In this document: positions 50,099-64,000 of the stretch, piece by piece
How positions within the stretch are numbered: position 1 is the stretch's first letter
How the letters are laid out: each line of letters opens with the position of its first letter
Source: Streptomyces sp. JHA26
GTDB lineage: Bacteria; Actinomycetota; Actinomycetes; Streptomycetales; Streptomycetaceae
Direction: 5' to 3'
Assembly: GCF_002005565.1 (NCBI RefSeq)
Contig: NZ_BDJC01000030.1
Coordinates: forward strand, 1 to 64,000
Length of the DNA: 64,000 bases
Notes under the pieces: model-generated
Told to the model about the DNA's origin: nothing
The model's database searches: none
The model's input: only the letters and a program-made list of their open reading frames with translations
Translations under genes and position numbers: made by a program

Positions 50099-53000
50099 AT
50101 GTCACTCCAGGACGACGCACGTCGACCGCTGTCCGGAGCCCAGGAGGGCCTCTGGTACGCCGGACGGCTCGCACCGGACAGCGCCGCGTACAACACCGCG
50201 GAGGCCGTGGAGATCCACGGACCCCTCGACAGCGCCCTGTTCGAGACCGCGTTGCGGCGCGTCGTGGCCGAGGCCGACACCTTCGCCCTGCGGTTCGCCG
50301 ACACCGACGAGGGTCCGCGCTGCCACCCGGCTCCGGACGCGGACGACTGGAGTCTGAACCGGGCCGACGTCAGCGGCGCCGCCGATCCGGAGGCCACCGC
50401 ATGGGAGTACGTCCGCGCCGACCTCGCGACCCCGGTGGACCCGGAGAAGGGCCCCCTGTTCGCGCACACCCTGCTCACCCTCGCCGAGGACCGGCACCTG
50501 TGGCTGCTGAGGGCCCATCACCTGCTCCTGGACGGCTACAGCTACAAGCTCCTCGGGCGCCGCCTGGCCGAGACGTACAACGCGCTGGCCGAGGACCGCG
50601 AACCGGAGCCGTGCGCCTTCGCGCCGGTGCGCCGGCTCCAGGAGGAGGAGGCGGCCTACCTCGCCTCCGAGCGCTTTGCCCGCGACCGTGACCACTGGGC
50701 GCAGCGTCTGGCCGGTCTGCCCGAACCCGCCCGGCTCACTGCCCGCACGGCGCCGCCCACCGTGCCCTTCCTGCGCCGCACCGCCGAACTGACGCCCGCC
50801 GAGACCGATGCCCTGGACACCGCGGCCGCCCGCCTCGGTGTCCGGCGCACCGACCTGCTGACCGCCGCGACCGCCATCTACCTGCACCGGATGACCGGCG
50901 CCCACGACCTGGTGCTGGGCATGGCCACGATGAGCCGGCTGGGCAGCGCCGCCCTGCGCACCCCCGGCACCGCCTCGGACGTCCTGCCGCTGCGCGTGGC
51001 CGCCGCCCCCGCGACGAGCGTCGCGGAACTCGCCCGGGCCGTCGCCGACGAACTGCAGGCCCTGCGCCGCCACCAGCGCTGCCGCGGCGAGTTCCTCCGC
51101 CGCGACCTGGGCCTGCTGGGCACCGGACGCCGACTGTACGGGCCGGTGCTGAACATCGTCCCGTTCGACGAGTCCCCGGTCTTCGGCGGTCACCCCACCA
51201 CCTGGCACCACCTGTCCGGCGGAGCCGTCGACGACTTGCAGATCTCGGTGCGTCCCGGACAGCGCGGCGGCGGACTGTGGCTGGCCCTCGACGCCAACCC
51301 CGCCCTGTACGGTGAGGACGAACTCGCCCTGCACCGCGACCGGTTCCGCACGCTGCTGCGCCTGCTGGCCGAGGCCGGCCCGGCGACGCCGCTGGGTGAT
51401 CTGGACATCCTGCTGCCGGGCGAACACCCCCGCGACACCACCGCGCACACGTATCCGGTCGGGTGGACCCTGACGCAGCTGTTCGAGGAGCGGGCCGCGG
51501 CCGGACCCGAGCGCACGGCCGTCAGCCACGGGGACGAGCGGCTCACCTACGCCGGTCTCAACGCCGAGGCGAACCGGATCGCCCGGCTGCTGACCGAGCA
51601 CGGCGCGGGCCCCGGCCGGGTCGTGGCGCTCGCCCTGGAGCGCGGCATCCGGCTGCTGCCCGCCCTGCTGGCCGTCCTGAAGACCGGCGCCGCCTACCTG
51701 CCCCTGGACCCGGGTCAGCCGGCCGGGCGGCTGCGGCTGGTCGTCGAGGACGCGGCCCCCGTCGTCCTCGTCACCGAGCACGCCCACGCCCACCTCGCCC
51801 AGGACGCCGTCCCCACCCTGCTGCTGGACGACCCCCAGGTGGCCGCAGATCTCGCCCGCCGCTCCGGCACCGACCTGACCGACGCCGAACGGCACGGCCC
51901 GCTCAGCCCGTCCGACACCGCGTACATCATCCACACCTCCGGCTCCACCGGCCGTCCCAAGGGCGTGCCCGTGCCGCACGCCAACGTCGTACGCCTCTTC
52001 GCCGCCGCGGCCGAGCACTTCGACTTCCGGGCCGACGACGTGTGGACGCTGTTCCACTCCTACGCCTTCGACTTCTCCGTGTGGGAGATCTGGGGCGCCC
52101 TGCTGCACGGTGGCCGGATCGTCGTCGTGCCCTACGCCGTCAGCCGCTCGCCGCGCGACTTCCTCGACCTGCTGCACCGCGAGGGCGTGACCGTCCTCAA
52201 CCAGACACCGTCCGCGTTCGAGCAGCTCATCGACGCCGACCTCGAACACGGTCGTGGCAGTGGGGCGTTGCGCTATGTCATCTTCGGCGGGGAGGCCCTG
52301 CGCCCGGCGCGGCTGCGCCCCTGGGCCGACCGGCACGGCCTCGACCGACCGGCGCTGGTGAACATGTACGGCATCACCGAGACCACCGTGCACGTCACCC
52401 ACCACCGCCTCACCGAAGCCGACCTGGACGACCCGCGCCGCGTCAGCGTCATCGGCCGACCGCTCGCCGACCTGCGGGTGCACCTGCTGGACCCCGAGGG
52501 ACGGCCGGTACCGCCCGGCGCGACAGGGGAGATGTACGTCTCCGGCGCCGGCGTCGCCCCCGGCTACCTCAACCGCCCCGAGCAGACCGCGGAACGTTTC
52601 CTCGACGACCCCTACGGCCCGCCCGGCACCCGCATGTACCGCTCGGGCGACCTGGCCCGGCGCCGCCCCGACGGCACCCTCGACTACATCGGCCGCGCCG
52701 ACGCCCAGATACAGCTGCGCGGCTTCCGCGTCGAGCCCGGCGAGATCGAGGCCGTCCTCACCGCCCACCCGGGCGTCGCCCGCGCCGCCGTCGTGCCCCG
52801 TCGCACCGGCAACGGCGCCCTGCACCTCATCGCCTACACCGTCCCCTCCGGTGACACCCCTGCGGACCCCGCCGACCTGCGCACCCACGCGGCCACGCAC
52901 CTGCCCGAGCACATGGTCCCGGCCGCCTGCGTCCCCGTGGACGCCCTGCCGCTGACCGCGAACGGCAAACTCGACGTGCAGGCCCTGCCCGATCCCGACT

Positions 53001-56000
53001 TCACCGCCGCCGCGTCCGGCACCCGGCCGGCGACTGCGCACCAGCGCCTGGTGTGCGCCCTGTTCGAGGACGTGCTGGACCTGCCGGGCGAGTCCGTGGG
53101 CGTGGACGCCCGCTTCTTCGACCTGGGCGGCGACTCCCTGCTCGCCACCCGGCTGCTGGCCCGGCTGCGGCAGCGGACCGGTGCGGAGATTCCCATCACC
53201 GCCCTGTTCGAGGCGCCGACCCCGGCGGCGCTCGCCGAACGGCTCGCCGCGGGCACGCAGGGCGCCCCGCCCCGGCCCGTCCTCGGCGCCGTCGTTCGCC
53301 CGCAGCGGGTGCCGCTGTCCTTCGCCCAGGAACGCATGTGGTTCCTGAACCGGCTCGACGAGGGCGCGGCCACCTACCACATCCCGCTCCTGGTTCCCGT
53401 CGGGTCCGGCCTGGACACCGGGGCGCTCCAGGCCGCGCTCGGGGACCTGGCCGACCGGCACGAGAGCCTGCGCACGGTGATCGCCGAACAGGACGGGACG
53501 GCCTTCCAGCGCATCCTGGCGCCCGGAGAGCTGCGCACGGTGCTGCGGCGCGTCGACTGCCCTGCCGCGGAGATCGCCGCCCACGTCCACGCCGCCTCGC
53601 GCCGCCCCTTCGACCTGACGGCGGAAAGCCCCCTGACAGCCTGGCTATTGGGCACCGGCAGCGACCGGGTCCTGCTGTTCGTACTGCACCACAGCGCCGC
53701 CGATGGCTGGTCGCTCGCCCCCTTCGCCGCCGACCTGTCCGCCGCCTACGCCGCCCGCCGGGCGGGCCGGGCACCAAAGTGGCCCCCGCTGACGGTGCAG
53801 TACGCCGACTACGCGCTGTGGCAGCGCGCCCTGCTCGCGCCCGGTCCGGACGGCCCCGGCCGCCTGGAGCGGCTCACCACCCACTGGCGCGGCGCGCTGG
53901 ACGGTCTGCCCGAGGAGTGCACCCTGCCCGGCGACCGGCCCCGGCCCACCGCACCGCGGGGCACGGGCGCGCACGTCGAAGTCGCCGTCGACGCCGACCT
54001 GCACCGTGCGCTGCTGCGTCTGGCCGACCGCGAGGGCGCCAGCCTGTTCATGGTGCTGCACGCCGCCGTCAGCGCCCTGCTCACCCGCTGCGGCGCCGGC
54101 GAGGACATCGTCATCGGCACCCCCGTCGCCGGTCGCACGGAACCCGGCCTCGACCCGCTGATCGGCCTGATCACCAACACCCTCGTACTGCGCGCCGACA
54201 CCTCCGGCGACCCCGCCTTCCTCGACCTCCTCGCCCGGCTGCGCACCGCCGATCTGGCCGCCCTGGACCACCAGGACCTGCCCTTCGACCGGCTGGTGGA
54301 GGACCTCAACCCGCCCCGCACGCCCGGCCGGCACCCCCTGTTCCAGGTGATGCTGGCCCTGCAGAACAACGCACCCGCCGTCCTCGAACTCGACGGCACC
54401 CGCACCCGGTTGCGGCCCACCGCCACCGGCACCGCCAAGTTCGACCTGTTCGTCGACGTCCTTCAGCGCCACGATGCCGCGGGCGCCCCCGACGGCCTGA
54501 CCCTGCAAGTCGAGTACGCCACCGACCTCTACGACGCCCGGACCGCCGATGCGTTCGCCCGCGCCCTGCACGACGTCCTGCGCACGGTGAGCACCGACCC
54601 CGCCGTCCACCTCGGGCAGCTGCCCGCGCTTCCCGAGCGCACCGCCGTCCCGGCCACGATCGACACGGCCGAGCTCGCGGACGCGGCCCGGTCCGTGCCC
54701 GGCATCCGCGAGGCCCACGCGCTGCCCGGCCACGGCGACGCCCCGGCCCGCCTGTACGTGGTGCCCGGGCGGACCGACGCCGCCGAACGCGTCGAGGAAC
54801 TCCTGGCCCGCGCGGGCAACGGCACGGTCCGTGTCACGGCGGTGAACACCCTGCCCCGAACCGAGGACGGCGGCGTCGACGGCGCGGCACTGCGGGCCCT
54901 GCCCGCCGTCGACACGACCGCGGCCAGGACCTGGCGGCAGCGGCTGGCCGAGCTGCCCGGCGTCACAGCCGTCGACGTGGCGGTGGAGAACGCCCCCGAG
55001 GAACTGGAACGCCGCCACACCGGCCTGCCCGACCGCCACGCCCGGGCCGCCCCCACCACCCGCCCCGGGCCGGCCCGCGCCGTCCCCGCCGTCAGCGAGG
55101 GCCCCGCCCTGACCGAACCGTCCGTGCCGAGCTGGGCCGAGGCCCTGCGCCGCGCCGCCGCACTCGAGAAGGGCGACATCGTCCACGTCCACGACGACGG
55201 CGGCGAGTACCGGCACACCTACGCATCCCTGATCCCCGAGGCATCCCGCGTCCTGGCCGGGCTGCGCCGGGCCGGTCTGCGCCCGGGCGACCGGGTCATC
55301 CTCCAGTGCGACGCCACCGAGGACTTCCTCGCCGTGCTGTGGGGCTGCGTCCTCGGCGGCTTCGTCGCCGTCCCGCTGACCGTCCCCGCCTCCTACGAGA
55401 CCCCCTCCGCGGCGCTGACCAAGCTGGAGGGCATCTGGCGGATGCTCGGCCGGCCCTGGATCGTCTGCTCCGCCGGGCGTGAGGCCGGGCTGCGTGCGGT
55501 CGTCGCCCGGCAGGACTGGCCCGGACCGCGCATCACCACGGCCGACGCCCTGCGCGCCGCGCCCGAGGACCACGACTGGTACCCCGCCCGGCCCGACGAC
55601 GTGATGCTGATGCTGATGACGTCCGGCAGCACCGGCCTGCCCAAGGCGGTACGGCTCACCCACCGCAACGTGCTGACCCGCTCGGCCGCCACCGAGCAGC
55701 TCAACGGCCTCGGCGCCGACGACGTCTCCCTGAACTGGATCCCGCTCGACCACGTCACCGGCGTCGTCATGTTCCACCTGCGCGACGTGTACCTGGGCTG
55801 CCGCCAGATCCACGCCCCCACCCCCTGGATCCTGCAGGACCCGCTGCGCTGGATGGACCTCGCCGACCGGCACGGGGTCACCGTCACCTGGGCGCCCAAC
55901 TTCGCCTTCGGGCTCCTGGCCGAACAGTCCCACCGTTTCACCGGCCGTGACTGGGACCTGTCGCCGATGCGGCTGGTGATGAACGCAGGCGAGGTCGTCG

Positions 56001-58733
56001 TCGCGTCCGCGGCCCGGGGCTTCCTGCACGCGCTGAGGCCCTTCGGCCTGCCGCAGGACGTGATGCATCCCGGCTGGGGCATGTCCGAGACCTGCTCGGT
56101 GGTCACCGACGCCGTCCTGCCCGCCGAACCGGTCCCGGGCGAGGGCACGTTCGTGAGCTGCGGCCGCCCCTACCCGGGCTTCGCCATGCGGGTCGTCGAC
56201 GAACAGGGCACTGTCCTGCCCGAGGGCGAGGCGGGCCGCTTCCAGGTCCGCGGCACCTCGGTGACCGGCGGCTACCACGACAATCCGGCCGCGAACGCGG
56301 AGGCGTTCACCGACGACGGCTGGTTCGACACCGGCGACCTGGCGTTCCTGCGTGACGGCGAGCTCTACATCACCGGCCGCGCCAAGGACGTCATCATCGT
56401 CAACGGCGTCAACCACTACAGCCACGAGATCGAAGCCTGTGTAGAGGAACTCCCTTACGCGGAGCGGAGTTTCACCGCCGCGGTCGCGGTACGCACCGAC
56501 CCCGTCTCGCCCACCGACGAACTCGCCCTGTTCCTGCACCTCACCCCCGAGGCCGGCGCCGACCCGGCCCGCGCCCTGCGTGAGATCGCCGGCAAGGTCA
56601 CCCGGGAGATCGGCGTCAGCCCGGCCTTCCTCATCCCGGTGGCGCGGGACGCCGTCCCCAAGACGGAGATCGGCAAGATCCAGCGCACCAAGCTGCGCAA
56701 GAGCTTCGAGGCGGGCGACTTCGACGACGAGGTGCGCCGCAGCCAGGTGCTGCTGGGCGGCGCGGCCACCGTCCCCGACTGGTTCCTGCGCCCGGTGTGG
56801 CAGCGGACGCGACGTCCCGACGCCCCCGCCGTGACGCCGGGCCGGCACACCCTCGTCCTGGCGGGCGGCGACCCTCGGGTCGGCGCACTCGCCAAGCGGC
56901 TGGCCGACGCGCTGCGCTCGGCGGGCGGCCTGTGCACGGTGGTCGAGGATGCGGCCGCGTACGAGCGGGTGGACGCCGCCCACTACCGGGTCCGGCCCTT
57001 GGAGACCGCCGACTACGCCGCATTGCTGGGCCAGTCGGCGGACGACGAGCGGGCCGTCGACGCCGTCCTGTACCTCGACGGGCTCCGCGGCACGGGAGAG
57101 CCGCCGGTGGCGCCGGACGACACGACGGGCGTGGAGCGGCTGCTGGCGTTTGCCCGGGCCCTCGCCGGCCGGCCCGGCCCGCAGCGTCCCCTGGACCTGG
57201 TGTACGTCTCGGCGGGCGCCCAGGCCGTGCGCCCCGGTGACCGGCCCTCACCGGCGCACGCCATGGCCGCGGCCCTGCTGAAGTCGCTGGCCGAGGAGTC
57301 CGCCGCGCTGCGGGTCCGCCACCTCGACCTGCCCGCCGACGACACCGCGGACCCGTTGACCGTCCTCGTGGCCGAGGCGGCGCACACCGGCGACGGCGCG
57401 GACGTCGCCCACCGCGACGGGCGCCGCTACGTACGCCGCCTCGTCCCCCTGCCCGAAACCCCCTCCCGCGCCGAACCCCCCGCGCACGGCGGCTTCACCC
57501 TGATCACCGGCGGCCTCGGTGGTGTCGGGGCCGAGATCGCCGCCCACCTGCTGCGCACCCCCGGCACCCGGCTGCTCGTCCTCGGCCGCACCCCCGAAGA
57601 CGAGGCCCGCGCCCTGCCGGGGCTGCGCGAGCGGGGAGAGGTCCGCTACGCCCGCGCCGACGTCACCGACGAACACCAGGTGCGGGCCGCCGTCCAGGCC
57701 GCCGCCGAGACCTGGGGCGTGCCCTTGACGTCAGTGCTGCATCTGGCGGGCACGCTCGTGGAACGCCCCGTGGGCGACCTGGACACCACCACCTGGCGCC
57801 GGGCGCTGGAGGCGAAGGTGCGCGGCGCGTGGACGCTGCACCGGCTCACCGCCGACCACCCGCACGTCTCGTTCGTCACCTTCTCCACGGTCAACGGCTT
57901 CTTCGGCGGCGCCATGAACGCCGCCTACGCCGCCGCCAACGCCTACCTGGACGCCCTCGCCGAGTACCGCCGCAGCCTCGACCTGCCCGCGCAGTCGCTG
58001 GCCTGGAGCATGTGGCGCGACCGCGGCCTGAGCCGCGGCTACGGTCTCACCGCCCTCACCGAGGCCCGGGGCTACCGGCTGCTCGACCCGCCCGCCGCGC
58101 TGCGCTCGTTCGACTTCGCCCGCACCCTGGACGAACCGCACCTGCTGATCGGCGCCGACCGCACCGCCCCCTGGGTGGGCAGCCACGTCGTGGCACCCGT
58201 GCGCCAGACCCGGCGCCTGGCCGCCCGCGTCGGCCTGGAGGACGGCACCGACCTGGGAGCCCTGTACCGCGCCGCGGCAGCCGGCGCCCAGGCGGCCGGC
58301 CTGCCCGACGACGCGTGGACGCTTGCCTCGGCGGGCACCGGCGCCCGCCCGGACGAGCCCGAGACGGAAGAAGACCTGCGGCGCCTGGAGGGCCGGCTGG
58401 CCCAGGTGTGGCGCGAGGTCCTGGACCGCGACCGGGTGGGCCTGGACGACAACTTCTTCGACCTGGGCGGCAACTCGCTGCTCCTGGTCACCGCGCAGAG
58501 CGCCGTCAACCGCGCCGTCGGCAGCGAGCTGTCCGTCGTCGACCTCTTCGCGCACCCCACCGTCCGGGACCTGGCCCGCCACCTGTCGGCCACCGGTGCG
58601 GGCCCGGTGGCCGACGTCGAAGCGGCCTCCCGGCCGGAGAACGGCGACGGCCTGGACCGCGCCAGGGAACAGGCCCGCCGGCAACGCGCGGCCCGCGCCC
58701 GCCGCTCCGCCCGCCAGGGCAAGGACCGCGGCC

Positions 58734-58741
<8 letters not shown>
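50099..58741 (+). CDS. antC: Antimycin-type NRPS, C-A-T-C-A-KR-T
   Basis: 2880 aa. Domains by rough residue: C1 10-440 (HHLLLDG about 139), A1 450-955, T1 about 1004 (LGGDSL), C2 1070-1500 (HHSAADG about 1197), A2 1675-2215, KR 2463-2660 (TGGLGGVGAE; YAAAN active site), T2 about 2785 (LGGNSL). A1 pocket residues read D-F-W-N-I-G-M-V-H, the threonine code. A2 lacks the usual Asp that binds an amino group (LNWIPLDHVTGVVMFHL), as expected for an alpha-keto acid; with KR this gives lactate from pyruvate. C1 would take an aryl-ACP starter. An A-domain-like fragment (about 1515-1610) sits between C2 and A2. Overlaps antD by 8 nt. Confidence 0.92.
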
Positions 58742-62681
<3,940 letters not shown>

Positions 62682-63892
62682 CGCCCCCGAGATGGGCACC
62701 GTCCCGAAGAAGATGTACGCCTCGCTCATCCGCCGTGAGCGCTACGGGCAGCCCGTCGACGCCTTCCGTACCGAGGTGGTCGACGTGCCGCCCGTGGGGC
62801 GCGGCCAGGTCCTGGTGAAGGTGATGGCGGCCGGCATCAACTACAACAACGTCTGGGCGGCGCTCGGCTCGCCGCTCGACGTGATCGCCGCACGGCGGAA
62901 GGCGGGCGCCACGGAGGACTTCCACATCGGCGGCTCCGACCTGTCCGGGATCGTGTGGGCGGTCGGCGAGGACGTACGCGGGGTGGAGCTCGGCGACGAG
63001 GTCGTCGTCCTCGCCAACCGCTGGGACGAGAAGGCCGAGGACATCCGCCTCGGCGGCGACCCCACGTGGTCCGCCACCCAGCGGGTGTGGGGCTACGAGG
63101 AGAACTACGGCTCGTTCGCCCAGTTCGCCGTCGTCGACGACTACATGTGCCACCCCAAGCCCGCACGGCTGCCCTGGGCGGAAGCCGCCTGCTACATGGC
63201 GACCGCCGCCACCGCCTACCGCCAGCTCTTCGGCTGGCCGCCGCACACGGTCCGCCCCGGCGACCCAGTACTGATCTGGGGTGGCGCGGGCGGACTGGGC
63301 TGCATCGCCATCCAGCTCGTCCGGCACGTCGGCGGCATCCCCGTCGCGGTCGTCTCCAGCGAGGAACGGGGCGAGTTCTGCCTCAAGCTGGGCGCCGAGG
63401 GCTTCATCGACCGGCGGAGGTTCGACCACTGGGGGAGGCTCCCGGACACCTCCGACGAAGCGGCGACGGCACGCTGGCTGTCGGGAGCCAGGGCCTTCGG
63501 ACGGGCTTTCTGGGAGGTGCTGGGCGAGCGCCGCAGCCCGCGCATCGTGCTGGAACACTCCGGCGCCGACACCATCCCCACCTCCCTGTACCTGTGCGAC
63601 AACGGCGGCATGGTCGTGCTGTGCGGCGGCACCACCGGCTACAACGGAGACGTCGACCTGCGGTTCCTGTGGATGCGGCAGAAGCGGCTGCAGGGCTCGC
63701 ACGTCGCCACGGCACGAGAAGCACGTGAGGTCACCCGGCTGATCGACCAGGGGATCATCGATCCGTGCCTGTCCCGGACCTTCGACTTCGACGAGATCGG
63801 ACTCGCCCACCAGCTCATCCACGACAACCGGCACCCGGCGGGCAACATGGCGGCCCGGGTGGGCGACCCGGGGTGATTCGCCCGCGGCCTGA

Positions 63893-63942
63893 GGGGTACC
63901 TGCGGCGGGGTACGACGCACGCGCACCTCCTGGAGGTACCCC
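63893..63942. repeat. Inverted repeat covering the ribosome site of the next gene
   Basis: GGGGTACCT (63893-63901) and AGGTACCCC (63934-63942) are exact reverse complements, 32 nt apart. The right arm overlaps the GGAGG ribosome site of the gene starting at 63944. It could be an operator or an RNA fold that hides the ribosome site. Confidence 0.4.
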
Positions 63943-63943
63943 C

Positions 63944-64000
63944 ATGGGCAAGCTGGGCGACATGATGAACAAGGCCAAGGAGATGGCCAAGGGCCACCCC
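63944..64000 (+). CDS. Small Lys-rich protein, 5' end only
   Basis: Nineteen codons are seen before the window ends: MGKLGDMMNKAKEMAKGHP. GGAGG lies seven bases before the ATG. The amphipathic, Lys/Met-rich start resembles the Streptomyces MT0933-like 'antitoxin' family, which is abundant and of unknown role. It is not a known antimycin gene. Too short to assign. Confidence 0.5.
   Translation, partial: MGKLGDMMNKAKEMAKGHP

Noticed and set aside
50102..56983. 1162-aa and 1112-aa minus-strand open frames opposite antC
   Set aside because: Low-complexity shadows of the NRPS gene with no recognisable fold or ribosome site.

Overview
The window is chromosomal DNA of a Streptomyces or a very close relative. 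It has very high GC with strong third-position GC, frequent GTG and TTG starts, and many families typical of this genus (a DUF6643-like protein, Rv1733c-type membrane protein, PucR/GAF regulators, a PAS-LuxR regulator and an antimycin-type NRPS/PKS). No rRNA, tRNA or CRISPR array was recognised.

Region 1 (1-21,100) is ordinary chromosome. It holds a PLP-dependent cysteine-synthase-like enzyme, SRPBCC protein, DeoR regulator, lipase-like membrane protein, beta-helix/AAA ATPase, MOSC protein, two-domain TerD protein, GT2 glycosyltransferase, glutamate-racemase-like enzyme, apolipoprotein N-acyltransferase and Nudix hydrolase. It ends with a 3-hydroxybutyrate dehydrogenase, a GAF/PucR-type regulator and a convergent MHS-type transporter.

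Region 2 (21,100-40,900) is an accessory zone with lower GC in places. It contains a MarR/DHA2-MFS pair, an IS5-family element (14-bp inverted repeats, CTAG duplication), a NYN-domain gene, two small frameshifted genes, an IS112-like element, gene remnants and a LysR regulator. Its centre is a four-gene minus-strand operon of about 9 kb: a large NACHT-like NTPase, a TPR protein, a TPR-CHAT protease-like protein, and a small protein with one membrane segment. This combination looks like a biological-conflict (defence) system and is the best candidate here for an undescribed system.

Region 3 (40,900-46,300) has a fatty-acid desaturase and its flavin/2Fe-2S reductase divergent from a PucR regulator, a frameshifted DUF3253 gene, and an XRE/TPR regulator.

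Region 4 (46,300-64,000) is the core of an antimycin-type cluster. It has a PAS-LuxR activator, antA (ECF sigma, ending in Ala-Ala) and antB (acyltransferase) leftward, then antC (C-A-T-C-A-KR-T; the first A domain reads as a threonine code), antD (KS-AT-T-TE) and antE (crotonyl-CoA carboxylase/reductase) rightward. AntC and AntD build the dilactone backbone, AntE supplies alkylmalonyl-CoA and AntB acylates the C-8 hydroxyl. Two PAS-LuxR-type palindromes lie between antB and antC. The genes that make and load the 3-formamidosalicylate starter are not in the window, and antE is followed immediately by an unrelated small gene.
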